Below are positions 1 through 8,677 of a stretch of DNA of 64,000 nt, piece by piece (position 1 is the stretch's first letter; every line of letters starts with the position of its first letter). This DNA comes from Arthrobacter sp. SLBN-100. Its GTDB lineage: Bacteria > Actinomycetota > Actinomycetes > Actinomycetales > Micrococcaceae. The notes under the pieces were generated by a model, which had not been told where the DNA came from, did no database searches, and saw nothing but the letters and a program-made list of their open reading frames with translations. The translations under genes and the position numbers were made by a program. The stretch covers positions 248,001-312,000 of the forward strand of contig NZ_VFMY01000001.1 of assembly GCF_006715305.1 (NCBI RefSeq), given 5' to 3'.

Positions 1-1194
1 GCCGGACGGATTCGTCGATACGGGCCTCTTCAATGCGGCCTTCCGTCAGCAGTTCGAGGAGAAGATCGACGCATTCCTCGCCTCCGAACTGATCCGCGCC
101 GGCCTCAAGAATCCGTTCCATGCGCTCTTTCGGGCTCAGGTGTTCGACGCCCCATGCCCGGGCGGGCAGCACCTGGTCCCCGACATGGTTGTCGTTGACC
201 AGTTCCCAGTCTGTGACGACGACGCCGTCGAAGCCGAGCTCACCGCGGAGTAGGCCGGTGATGATCTGCTTGTTGAAGCCGAATCCGACCTCCTCGATGG
301 CCTCACCGTTGCGGACCAATCCTTGGGGCATCCCGTAGTACGGCATCATGCTTGCGGTACGGCGCTCGATTGCGGTGATGAATGGCCGGAGGTGGTATTC
401 GAACATCCCGCCGGGGTAGACCTGTTCTCGTCCGTAGGGGAAGTGCGCGTCTTCTCCGTCTTTCTGCGGTCCGCCGCCGGGAAAGTGCTTGGTGGTGCAG
501 TGCAAGCGACACTGTCCGGTCCAAGGACGTTACCCTGGAACCCTTGGATGTAGGCGGCCGTGAACTCTGCGACCCTATCGGCGTCGTGTCCGAGGCTTTG
601 CGCCTGGCGCCCCCACCGCGGCTCGGTCACGAGGTCGATTTGAGGGTGAAGCGCTGCCCGGATACCCACTGCACGGTATTCCTGGCGGGCTATCTCAGCG
701 AAGGCCCGTATTGCCTCCACGTCGTTCAGGGCGGCGAGTCCGAGGGCTTCGGGCCACTGGGAGAACGGGCCGGCGGCGAAGGCAACTCCGGCGTTCTCGG
801 TGAAGGCGTGCCTGGGGTCGGTGCTGATGGTGACGGGAACACCGTGTTGTGTTGTTTCCGCGAGTTTCTGCAGCGCGTTGTTCCAGCGTGCAGCTTGGCG
901 CGCAGTGCGGATCTGATGGACGTTGAAGTGCGTCATGCACTTGCCGACGATGACCTCGGTGGTGGCAGATTTTGATATGGCTCCGGGTTGCTCCAGCAGA
1001 TCACCGTCGGCGCCGACCTCGATGACGGTCTGGAACATCAGACCGACCTTCTCCTTCAAGGTGAGACGGGTGAGCAGATCCTCCGTGCGTTCATCTGGCG
1101 TGAGACGGGGATCCTCGTACGGTTCCATCGTGCCGTTGTGGTTAAGGTCGCGGAAGGTGGTCCCGTCGGGTGCGGTCAACGTGCGGAGCGACAT
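1..1194 (-). pseudogene. GH3 glycoside hydrolase, frameshifted and cut by the window edge
   Basis: The ATG at 1194 opens a GH3 N-terminal domain: an EKVGLMF helix near residue 50, an EPRWGRQ segment near 193 and GFQGN near 219. After SVACT (about residue 231, near position 505) the frame runs out into unrelated sequence and stops at 346. The family continuation (TKHFPGGGPQKDGEDAHFPYGR, then VVVTDWE with the presumed nucleophile Asp) is read in another minus-strand frame from about 493 down to position 1. A direct tandem repeat GTGCA-GTGCA at 495-504 explains this: removing one copy restores A-C-T-T-K-H-F exactly. The gene is the last of three GH3 genes in one minus-strand run and its 3' end lies outside the window. 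The family suggests a beta-glucosidase or related exo-glycosidase. A sequencing error is possible, but a 5-bp duplication looks like a real mutation. Confidence 0.85.
495..504. repeat. GTGCA tandem duplication causing the GH3 frameshift
   Basis: Two adjacent copies of GTGCA (495-499 and 500-504). Deleting either copy rejoins the two GH3 reading frames at the conserved CTTKHF segment. Confidence 0.85.
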
Positions 1195-1285
1195 GTCATC
1201 TCTTTCAAAAATAGGACGGGGTAAGGGACCCCGCCCCGCAGGGGTACTACGTCGGATTTACGGACTGCGCGGTGGCAGGCCCGGG

Positions 1286-3583
1286 CTAGCTGGTCTGCTG
1301 ATCCCGGATGGTGAAGCGGGCTTTCAGCAGGTCGGCGTCGCGTGAACTTGATCCCACGAGGACGTCGAAGTCACCCTCCTCGACGATGCGGTGACCAGCG
1401 GCTGTGACGAGGGAGCATGCAGAGGCAGGGAAGACCAATTCCACCTCGGCCTTTCCGCCTGATGGCAGAGCTACCTGCGCGAAAGCCTTCAGCTCTTTGC
1501 TGGCCCAGGTGACGCTGGTGACAAGGTCAGAGATGTATGCCTGCACCGTCTCCAAAACCGGTCGTGGGCCGGTGTTGTGTACCGTCACCGTGGCCGTTAT
1601 CTGGCCGGTGGAGGGGATGTCGCTGTGTGCTACGCGCAGGTTGGAATACTCCACCTTGGTGTAGCTCAGCCCTTCACCAAATGCGAAGAGTGGATCTTGG
1701 GTGAGATCGGCGTATCGGTCCCCGTGTTGCCCACGGACCTGGTTGTAGTAGACCGGCACCTGCCCGACGTGGCGCGGGACGGTGATCGGCATCCGTCCGC
1801 TCGGCTCTTCGAGCCCGAGGAGGACTTCGGCGATGGCTTGGCCACCCTGCATACCCGGGTTGAAGGCTTCAAGGATCGCGGCCGCTTGCATCGCGGATGC
1901 TGGGAGCACGGCTGGCTTGGAGTGGATCAGCACGAGGACCACCGGCGTCCCCGTGTCAATCAGGGCATCGAGCAGAGCCACCTGGCCGCCCTGCAGTTCC
2001 AAGGTCGCGGTCGAGCGGCCCTCACCCGCGAGGGCTGTGGTGTCGCCAAGGACCGCGATGACCCAGTCAGATTCCCTCGCCATTGCGACGGCTTCATTAA
2101 TGAGCGCGGCGTCCGGCTCTGCTGCTTCGAAGAGGGGAGGGCGCGGTTGACCGTCGGGGAAGGTTGCCCCGGCGGGATCAGGCACGAGGGTGCCAATGTC
2201 TGCTCCGCGGGCATGGGAGATGGTCCAGTTCAGGGGAGCCACATTCCTGAAGCCGTCCAGGACTGTCTGTGTGAGCTCGCGGGGGTGCCCGTCGGGCATC
2301 ATCCACTCGACCTGTCCGGATGCTCCTGCCCAGTCGCCGAGCTGTGCGTGTTGGTCATCGGCGTTCGGACCGATCACAGCGACGCGATGCGTCTGCCGGT
2401 CGGCGGCTCGCCCGCCCGCCCGGACCAGCCCCCCGGCAAGAGGGAGGGTGCCATCGTTGCGGAGGAGAACCAGGCCGCGGCGCGCCATCTGAAGGTTCAG
2501 CCGGGCATGGCCCGTGGAGCCGATGATCGCTTTTTGGCGGGTCTGGTCAGGGAGTCGCGGGTCCTCGAACAGTCCCAGCTCGAACTTGAGCGTCAGGATC
2601 CGTCGGACGGCGTCGTCGATCTGGGTTTCCGGCGAGTTCCCGCGGGTGACTGATTCCTGGGCGGCCTCGAAGAACTGGGGGGTGTTCATGATCAGGTCAT
2701 TGCCGGCGTCAATGGCCAGCGTCGCTGCCTCCACATCGTTTGCGGCGACTTTCTGTTCCCACACCATCCGTCCGACGTTGTCCCAGTCGGTGACGAGGAT
2801 GCCCGGGAACCCCCACTCTTGCTTGAGTACTTCCTCGAGCAGCCAATGGTTGGTGGTGACGGGCACCCCGTCAATGGACTGGTAGCCGAGCATGAAGGTC
2901 GCGCAGCCTTCCTGGACTGCGCGCTCGAAGGGCGGTAAGAACCAGGAGCGGAGCTTCCTGCGGCTCAGATCGGCTTCGCTGGCGTCCCTGCCTCCCTGCG
3001 TCTCGGAGTACCCGACGAAGTGCTTCGCTGTCGCGAGAATCGCCTCCGGATCGTTGAGCCCGTTGCCCTGGTAGCCCCGGATCATGGCGGCACCCAGTTC
3101 GCCGATGAGGTGGGGGTCCTCGCCGAAGGTTTCATCCACGCGTCCCCATCGTGGGTCCCGGGCGATGCAGAGAACGGGGGAGAAGGTCCAGTGCAGCCCT
3201 GTGGTCGCGACTTCGCGGGCGACTGCCCTGGCTCCCTCCTGTATTAGTCGCGGATCCCAGGTGCAGGCCATTGCCAGTTGGGTCGGCATGATGGTGGCCC
3301 CTGGCCAGAACGAGTATCCGTGGATGCAGTCGTCGGCCATCAGCAAGGGAATCCGCAACCGGGTCGCCTCGACGAGCCGGGACGCTTCGATGATTCGTTC
3401 GGGTGAGGCATGCAGGAGCGATCCGGCGAGCTTTCCCTGGACGAGGTCTTCGAGGTCGCCGCGGGCATCGAGTTGCAGCATCTGCCCCACCTTCTCAGCG
3501 AGCGTCATGCGCCCGAGCAGGTCTGCGACGCGATCCGCCACGGGCAGCGCGGAGTCGAGATAGGGCATGGGCAGGGAGGACAT
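1286..3583 (-). CDS. GH3 beta-glucosidase-type enzyme
   Basis: About 765 residues, full length for a BglX-like GH3: (beta/alpha)8 domain, alpha/beta sandwich and C-terminal Fn3-like domain. Visible marks are EKVGQM near residue 30, DPRWGR near 140, KHFVGY near 185, the nucleophile loop VTDWDNV near 270, and FGEGLSYTK before the C-terminal domain. No signal peptide is seen, so it probably acts in the cytoplasm on imported oligosaccharides, releasing terminal sugars; the sugar cannot be read from sequence. Start choice: ATG 3583 has GGAAAG about nine bases upstream and gives a family-like N-terminus. The in-frame ATG at 3625 overlaps the preceding GH3 stop as ATGA and would add 14 residues, so translational coupling there is a real alternative. 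Confidence 0.9.
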   Translation of the reverse strand: MSSLPMPYLDSALPVADRVADLLGRMTLAEKVGQMLQLDARGDLEDLVQGKLAGSLLHASPERIIEASRLVEATRLRIPLLMADDCIHGYSFWPGATIMPTQLAMACTWDPRLIQEGARAVAREVATTGLHWTFSPVLCIARDPRWGRVDETFGEDPHLIGELGAAMIRGYQGNGLNDPEAILATAKHFVGYSETQGGRDASEADLSRRKLRSWFLPPFERAVQEGCATFMLGYQSIDGVPVTTNHWLLEEVLKQEWGFPGILVTDWDNVGRMVWEQKVAANDVEAATLAIDAGNDLIMNTPQFFEAAQESVTRGNSPETQIDDAVRRILTLKFELGLFEDPRLPDQTRQKAIIGSTGHARLNLQMARRGLVLLRNDGTLPLAGGLVRAGGRAADRQTHRVAVIGPNADDQHAQLGDWAGASGQVEWMMPDGHPRELTQTVLDGFRNVAPLNWTISHARGADIGTLVPDPAGATFPDGQPRPPLFEAAEPDAALINEAVAMARESDWVIAVLGDTTALAGEGRSTATLELQGGQVALLDALIDTGTPVVLVLIHSKPAVLPASAMQAAAILEAFNPGMQGGQAIAEVLLGLEEPSGRMPITVPRHVGQVPVYYNQVRGQHGDRYADLTQDPLFAFGEGLSYTKVEYSNLRVAHSDIPSTGQITATVTVHNTGPRPVLETVQAYISDLVTSVTWASKELKAFAQVALPSGGKAEVELVFPASACSLVTAAGHRIVEEGDFDVLVGSSSRDADLLKARFTIRDQQTS

Positions 3584-3621
3584 GAGCGTGTTCTTTCCAT
3601 CGATGGGCACGGGCGGGCAGC

Positions 3622-6195
3622 TCATGCCATCCGGGATTCCGTGGAGGCATTGAGGTGCGGTAGCGGTACGGGTCCGAGGACGATCTCTGCCGAGGATGCA
3701 CCTACCCAGAGGCGCCGTCCGCTGGCAGCTCGAGCCCACGCACCGCTGGTCTCGTCATAGAAGTCGAGGCAGTCGCCCTCCACTGTGACGCTGACACGCC
3801 GGGATTCGGCTGGTTCCAGCGTGACGGAGGCGAAACCGGCCAGCGCGTTGGGGGCAAACTGAACCCCTGCCGGTTGGTCGGGGGATGTGAGGTACACCTG
3901 CGGGACGGCTGCGGCCGTCCGTTCGCCCGTGTTCATGACTGTGAAGGACACCTCCGCGCCGCCTTCAACCGCGGGCGTTACCTGGAGGTCGGTGTAGCTG
4001 AATTCGGTATACGTGAGTCCGAACCCGAACGGGAAGAGCGGCCGGATTCCGGTCGCGTCGTGCCAGCGGTAGCCGACGAGAATCCCCTCATCGTAGGAGA
4101 CCGTATTGCCCACGCCAGGGTAGGTCCGGGCGCCACCGGCACCAGCGGCGCAGTTCTCAGAAGCGGTGGGGAAGGAAACCGGCAGCCTGCCCGCTGGGGC
4201 GACTTCCCCGAACAGCAGGTCAGCGACGGCCTGTCCGAAGAAGGGCCCGGGATACCACATCTGCAGCACGGCGGCAGCCGAATCGAGCCAGGGCATCAGG
4301 ACGGCCCCACCGGTATTCAGCACGACGACGGTACGCGGATTCACGGCGCCGACCGCCCGGATCAGGTCCTCCTGCCGCCTCGAGAGCGACAGGGACGTGC
4401 GGTCAGCGCCCTCGCCGGCGACATCGTTCACGAAGACAATGGCGGCCTCTGCACTGGCGGCAGCGGCGACAGCCTCGGCCAGCCCGGAATCGGCGGGGGT
4501 GGACCACGTCAGGGCCACCGCCTGCCCAAAGAGCGAGGGGCGTGAGCTGTACTCGAACCTGATGTCGACAGTTGCCCCTGCAATGAGCTCCACGCTGCCG
4601 GAGACCGGCAGTTCAGGGCCATGGACGAATTTCGTTGCATCCCGCTCGCCCGTGAGGACAGTGGCGCCGTCGATTGTGAGCTTCGAGAAGCCGGCATGCA
4701 GCGAAGTGAAGGTGTACAGCCCTGATTCCTGAACCGTCAGTGTCGCGGACCAGCGCGCGGAGAACATCGGGCCGAGACTCTCCGGGGGGCCCGCGAGGGC
4801 AATCCCGGCCTCCTTGCGGGCCACGAGCGGGTTGCCGGGTTGCTGGAAGCCATCCCAGTATTCTGCCCACCAACCGCTCTCCCCGTCCGGTGTGCGCAGC
4901 ATGCTGACGTCGATGGGATTGCCCTTGGAGAGGATGCCTTCGGAACCGGCGGCATGGATGACACTCGCGTGGCGTCCAAGTGCTTCCAGTGGAGACACCA
5001 GGTCATCTGGTCCGAGGGTGGCGCCGCCGCCCCCGCCGATCGTGTAGACCGCCTCCGGGCCGGCCGCACCGATGACGGCCAGGCGCGAGGAAGCGCGCAG
5101 CGGGAGAATGCCGTCGTTCTTTAACAGCACCGCCCCACGTGCAGCAACACGGGCGGAGAGTTGACGGTTCTGGGGCGTTGAGACGTTGTCCTTCGCCTGC
5201 CCGACAGGGTGCTCGACCAAGCCGCTGTCGAAGATCATCCAGAGCGTTCTGAAAACGGTATCGTCCAGCCGTTCCGCTGAGACTGACCCATCCAGGTACA
5301 TCTCTGGGCTTCGCCCGCCGTTGCCCTGATCGAACTGCGGGAGGTCCACTCCGGCGTTCGCCGCCGCAACCTGGTCACGGACAGCCTGGGAGTAATCGGG
5401 GATGTAGACGCCGTTCCAACCGTCCTTCAAGGACGCGATAATGGCCGGGTGCTCACAGGCCTGCAGCCCGTTGACTCTGTTGTAGGAGCCCATAACGGAT
5501 CCTGTCCCGCCAGCCGCTGTGGCCTTCCGGAAGGGGGCGATGTAGATCTCCTGCAATGCACGTTCAGATATACGCGCATCGATCGCCGGGGTGCGGACTC
5601 CGTCCTCGCCTCGGTCGCCCACCCGGCCCAGCTCCTGGTTGTTTCCCACGTAGTGCTTGAGGCACTGGATCGTGTGGGATTGCCTGGCACCGGAAATTTC
5701 GGCGTAGGCGAGCACACCGTTAAGCAAAGGATCTTCACCGAAGCTCTCAACCTGCCGTCCTGACCAGGGGTTTCTCGCCACGTCAGCCGCCGGCCCCAGC
5801 CACACAGACAGGCCCTTGCCGCGCAGCTCCCCGCCGATCGCGGAACCGACCTGGTATGCGAGGCCGGTGTCGAAGGTCGATGCGAGAGAGAAGCCGGAAG
5901 GAAAGACGGTCGTTCCCGGACGCGTAATACCGGCTGGCCCGTCGCTGGACCACAAGGTTGGGATGCCGTACGGCTCAAGCACCTCCAGGTCACCGGTGGC
6001 CACCCGGATCTTCTGCTCTTCGGTCAGGTCGGCAAGCACCGATTGTGCACGCTCTACCGCTGACCGGCTTTGGTCACGCCAAGGCTGGAAGGACTCATCA
6101 ACCGATGTGTCTGGCGGGGAGCCGGAACCGACGGTCAGGGGTGCGTCCGTTGCGGTGCCGTAGCGGATCTCACTGGGATTCGCTTGTGTGCTCAT
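3622..6195 (-). CDS. GH3 enzyme with an inserted PA14-like domain
   Basis: 857 residues. The catalytic domain carries SSDGPAGI near residue 85, a KHYVGNN segment near 185 and the loop VYIPDYSQAV near 275, where the Asp is the expected nucleophile. Between the alpha/beta sandwich halves (about residues 435-560) lies a beta-rich stretch with LYTFTSLHAGFSKLTIDG, typical of PA14 carbohydrate-binding inserts in GH3 enzymes. The C-terminal part has PAGRLPVSFP and FGFGLTYTEF, then a Fn3-like domain. PA14-containing GH3s are usually beta-glucosidases, some active on branched or deoxy sugars; which applies here is unknown. It is the middle GH3 of three on the minus strand and its stop overlaps a possible start of the next gene as ATGA. 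Confidence 0.9.
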   Translation of the reverse strand: MSTQANPSEIRYGTATDAPLTVGSGSPPDTSVDESFQPWRDQSRSAVERAQSVLADLTEEQKIRVATGDLEVLEPYGIPTLWSSDGPAGITRPGTTVFPSGFSLASTFDTGLAYQVGSAIGGELRGKGLSVWLGPAADVARNPWSGRQVESFGEDPLLNGVLAYAEISGARQSHTIQCLKHYVGNNQELGRVGDRGEDGVRTPAIDARISERALQEIYIAPFRKATAAGGTGSVMGSYNRVNGLQACEHPAIIASLKDGWNGVYIPDYSQAVRDQVAAANAGVDLPQFDQGNGGRSPEMYLDGSVSAERLDDTVFRTLWMIFDSGLVEHPVGQAKDNVSTPQNRQLSARVAARGAVLLKNDGILPLRASSRLAVIGAAGPEAVYTIGGGGGATLGPDDLVSPLEALGRHASVIHAAGSEGILSKGNPIDVSMLRTPDGESGWWAEYWDGFQQPGNPLVARKEAGIALAGPPESLGPMFSARWSATLTVQESGLYTFTSLHAGFSKLTIDGATVLTGERDATKFVHGPELPVSGSVELIAGATVDIRFEYSSRPSLFGQAVALTWSTPADSGLAEAVAAAASAEAAIVFVNDVAGEGADRTSLSLSRRQEDLIRAVGAVNPRTVVVLNTGGAVLMPWLDSAAAVLQMWYPGPFFGQAVADLLFGEVAPAGRLPVSFPTASENCAAGAGGARTYPGVGNTVSYDEGILVGYRWHDATGIRPLFPFGFGLTYTEFSYTDLQVTPAVEGGAEVSFTVMNTGERTAAAVPQVYLTSPDQPAGVQFAPNALAGFASVTLEPAESRRVSVTVEGDCLDFYDETSGAWARAASGRRLWVGASSAEIVLGPVPLPHLNASTESRMA

Positions 6196-6352
6196 AGGGA
6201 AGGGTCCATTTTCTGTTTTTGGCGAACGACCATGGCAGGCAACCTGCTGGGTTCTGCGGACTGGGAATCAGGGAGGGAGTGAACGCCGGAAATGCCCGGG
6301 TATGTCAGGCGTTTACCAAGATGTTTGAAGGCTCTCCAGCCGGTGTCGGTCT
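6196..6352 (-). other. Gap between hydrolase and GH3 run
   Basis: 157 bases with no ORF of interest. No clear terminator or operator was seen. It may hold a secondary promoter for the GH3 genes; the ribosome site before the ATG at 6195 is weak. Confidence 0.4.
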
Positions 6353-7375
6353 TTACACCTGGTCTCGAAGACGCTTGGCCATTCGGTCCATGGAAGCCTT
6401 CGCAGGGCCATGCCCGATGTTGTTGAGATGGCCATGGATGACGCCGTAGGTAGTGACCTGCTCAACGTGAACTCCTGCGGCCCGGAGCTTGTCAGCAAAT
6501 GCTTCACCGCTGCTACGCAGGTCGTCGAATTCGGCGTTGTCGATGAAGGTCCGCGGGTAACCGGCAAGGCTGTCGGAGGTGCCCGGAAAAGCATATGCCG
6601 GGACATCGTCACGTTCCCCGAGATAGCTGGTCACCAACGGAGTGAGGACTTCTGGCGGGAAGAGAAAGAGGGAGGGGGTGGAAGCAATCGCTCCTGCCAG
6701 TTCCTCTGACGGTTGGGGCAGTTCGGGATGGACGACAGGGTACGACAGAAGGACTTGAGAGGGGGCTTCTCCCTCGTCACGCAAGTTGAGCGCTGCTCCG
6801 GCAGCGAGGTTTGCCCCGGCGCTGGCGCCGCCAATTGCTATCCGGTCCTTATCGACTCCAAGCTGGCCACTGACTTCTCTGACCCAGCGGTACGCAGCCA
6901 TCACATCAGTGTGCGGGATAGGGAAATGGACGGCAGGGACACCCTCGGTAGTTGTCGTGGATTCTCCGGTCACGGCTGGCCCAAAACCCTGTGGAACCGG
7001 GCAGAGGCGATAGTCCACGGAGACCACTACTGCGTTCGCTCTGCCGGCGATTCCCCGGGACACCTCATGCGCTTCGGCCATGTCCAAATCGCCGAAGGCC
7101 CAGCCTCCGCCATGGCACCAAATTAGACACGGCCTTCCCTCCGAGCCCTTGGAGGGGTTGTAGACCCGAACCGGGACCGTTCCGTAAGGCCCTTCAATTT
7201 CACGATCCTCGATAGACAGGTCCCACTCCTCGGGAGGGCCGTAAGGGGCGCCCCACTTCTGTCCAATCTCGGGTGTCATGTCTTCCCACCCTCCGAGGCC
7301 ATCCAGCAGGTATCGACGTGCTTCCATTTCGGGAACCAATCTGCGTTCAGTCGATTCAAATTGAGTACCAGTCAT
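6353..7375 (-). CDS. HSL-family alpha/beta hydrolase (esterase)
   Basis: About 340 residues from ATG 7375, chosen because GAAGGAAG sits about ten bases upstream; a longer in-frame reading to 7558 lacks such a site. The oxyanion-hole motif CHGGGW is near residue 94, the nucleophile elbow GASAGAN near 180, the catalytic Asp lies in the NAEFDDLRSSG segment near 278 and the His in VIHGHLN near 312. This is the complete triad of the hormone-sensitive-lipase-like family, with GASAG replacing the common GDSAG. Likely a cytoplasmic carboxylesterase that removes acyl groups from imported glycosides. It lies upstream of the three GH3 genes on the same strand with a 157-base gap, so it may head that operon. 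A decayed relative is present at 46340. Confidence 0.88.
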   Translation of the reverse strand: MTGTQFESTERRLVPEMEARRYLLDGLGGWEDMTPEIGQKWGAPYGPPEEWDLSIEDREIEGPYGTVPVRVYNPSKGSEGRPCLIWCHGGGWAFGDLDMAEAHEVSRGIAGRANAVVVSVDYRLCPVPQGFGPAVTGESTTTTEGVPAVHFPIPHTDVMAAYRWVREVSGQLGVDKDRIAIGGASAGANLAAGAALNLRDEGEAPSQVLLSYPVVHPELPQPSEELAGAIASTPSLFLFPPEVLTPLVTSYLGERDDVPAYAFPGTSDSLAGYPRTFIDNAEFDDLRSSGEAFADKLRAAGVHVEQVTTYGVIHGHLNNIGHGPAKASMDRMAKRLRDQV

Positions 7376-7669
7376 TGCGTGTGGTCTTCCTTCATTCGTT
7401 AGGTTCCGGGTGATTCCCAGAAATCCGTACAAGATGCCGCGACCTTCCAGACTCATTAGGGTTAGGGCGGCGTACTGCATGATGAGGCAGGGCTCCGTCT
7501 GCTTCCGGCTTGGCATGTTGCCAGCGTCCACGACGGGTACCGGCGCCGGTTCAGCCACTGATCAAGGGGCAATGCCCGCAAGGAACCACAACGGCTGGCC
7601 AGAAACCCCTCCTCGAACTCGATAAGGCGCGCTTGCCGACTCGCTTACGCGGTTGATGACGAAATTCTG

Positions 7670-8677
7670 TCAGGCGTAGTGGCAGGCCACTTCGGAAGGG
7701 CCGACCCGCCGGAGTGCGGGCCGCTCGGCGGCGCAGAGGTCGGTGGCCAGCGGGCAGCGAAGGCGGAAAGGGCAGCCACCGGGGCCGGGGGTGGCTGCTG
7801 CTCCCGTGCGGACGCCGAGGGACTCCCGGGCTTGTCTGCGCGCCGCCTGCTCGGCAGGCCGCGGCACCGGGGATGCTGCGACGAGGGCCTGGGTGAAGGG
7901 GTGCTTGGGGTTCTCGGTGACGGCGGCGGCGGGGCCGCTTTCCATCACCTGCCCCCGGTAGAGCACCACCACACGCTGGGCCAGGAACTGGACGACGGCG
8001 ATGTCGTGGGCGATAAACAGGTAGCCCAGGTTCCGCTCGTCCCGCAGGTCGGCCAGGAGGTTCAGCACCTGCGCCTGGGTGGAGAGGTCCAGGGCGCTCA
8101 CGGCTTCGTCGCAGACCACCAGTTTAGGGTCGCAGATGAGGGCGCGGGCCACGGAGATCCGCTGGCGCTGGCCGCCGGAGAACTGGCCCGGGTACCGGTC
8201 CACGGCTTCGCGGGGCAGGCCCACGCGTTCCAGCATGTCCTCGGCCTTGGTGCGCGCCTCCGCCGCGGACACGCCGCGGAGCCGGAGGGGTTCTGCCAGG
8301 GATGATCCTATGGTGTTGCGGGGGTTCAGCGAGGAGTTGGGGTCCTGGAAGACGGCCCGCAGTTCCCCGCCCAAAGCCCTGCGCTGGGATGCGCCGGCGG
8401 CAGTGATGTCCTTGCCCTGATAGGTGATGGTGCCGCCGGAGACTTTCTGCAGGCCCAGGATCGCCTTGCCGATGGTGGACTTTCCGGAGCCGGACTCCCC
8501 CACCAGGCCCACGATCTCGCCCGGTGCAATGCTGAAGCTGACACCGTCGACGGCGGCGGGAGCGGCGGCTGCCTTGCGGCCGCGTCCGTAGCGGACCACC
8601 AGGTCCTTGACCTCCAGCAGGGGCTGGGCGGCTGCGGGCGATGCCGGTTCCGGACGGATTGAGGTTGCGGTGCTCAT
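7670..8677 (-). CDS. Oligopeptide-type ABC transporter ATPase (DppF/OppF-like)
   Basis: 335 residues. Walker A GESGSGKS is near residue 61, the ABC signature SGGQRQR near 164, and Walker B ending VVCDEAVSALD near 185 (the usual Pro after the Glu is Ala here, which keeps the catalytic Glu). The C-terminal oligopeptide/dipeptide extension has a CPFRLRCP cysteine pair. The ATG overlaps the stop of the upstream fusion gene by four bases (ATGA), so it is translationally coupled. It energises import of a peptide or, given the glycosidase neighbours, more likely an oligosaccharide. Last gene of the minus-strand operon 13369-7670. Confidence 0.93.
   Translation of the reverse strand: MSTATSIRPEPASPAAAQPLLEVKDLVVRYGRGRKAAAAPAAVDGVSFSIAPGEIVGLVGESGSGKSTIGKAILGLQKVSGGTITYQGKDITAAGASQRRALGGELRAVFQDPNSSLNPRNTIGSSLAEPLRLRGVSAAEARTKAEDMLERVGLPREAVDRYPGQFSGGQRQRISVARALICDPKLVVCDEAVSALDLSTQAQVLNLLADLRDERNLGYLFIAHDIAVVQFLAQRVVVLYRGQVMESGPAAAVTENPKHPFTQALVAASPVPRPAEQAARRQARESLGVRTGAAATPGPGGCPFRLRCPLATDLCAAERPALRRVGPSEVACHYA

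Noticed and set aside
382..975. Long plus-strand ORF of 197 codons opposite the GH3 gene
   Set aside because: Antisense shadow of the GH3 frame; no recognisable domain, and minus-strand frames carry the conserved motifs.
1577..2653. Plus-strand ORF of 358 codons
   Set aside because: Exactly antisense to the GH3 at 1286-3583 and has no family features; high GC produces such open antisense frames.
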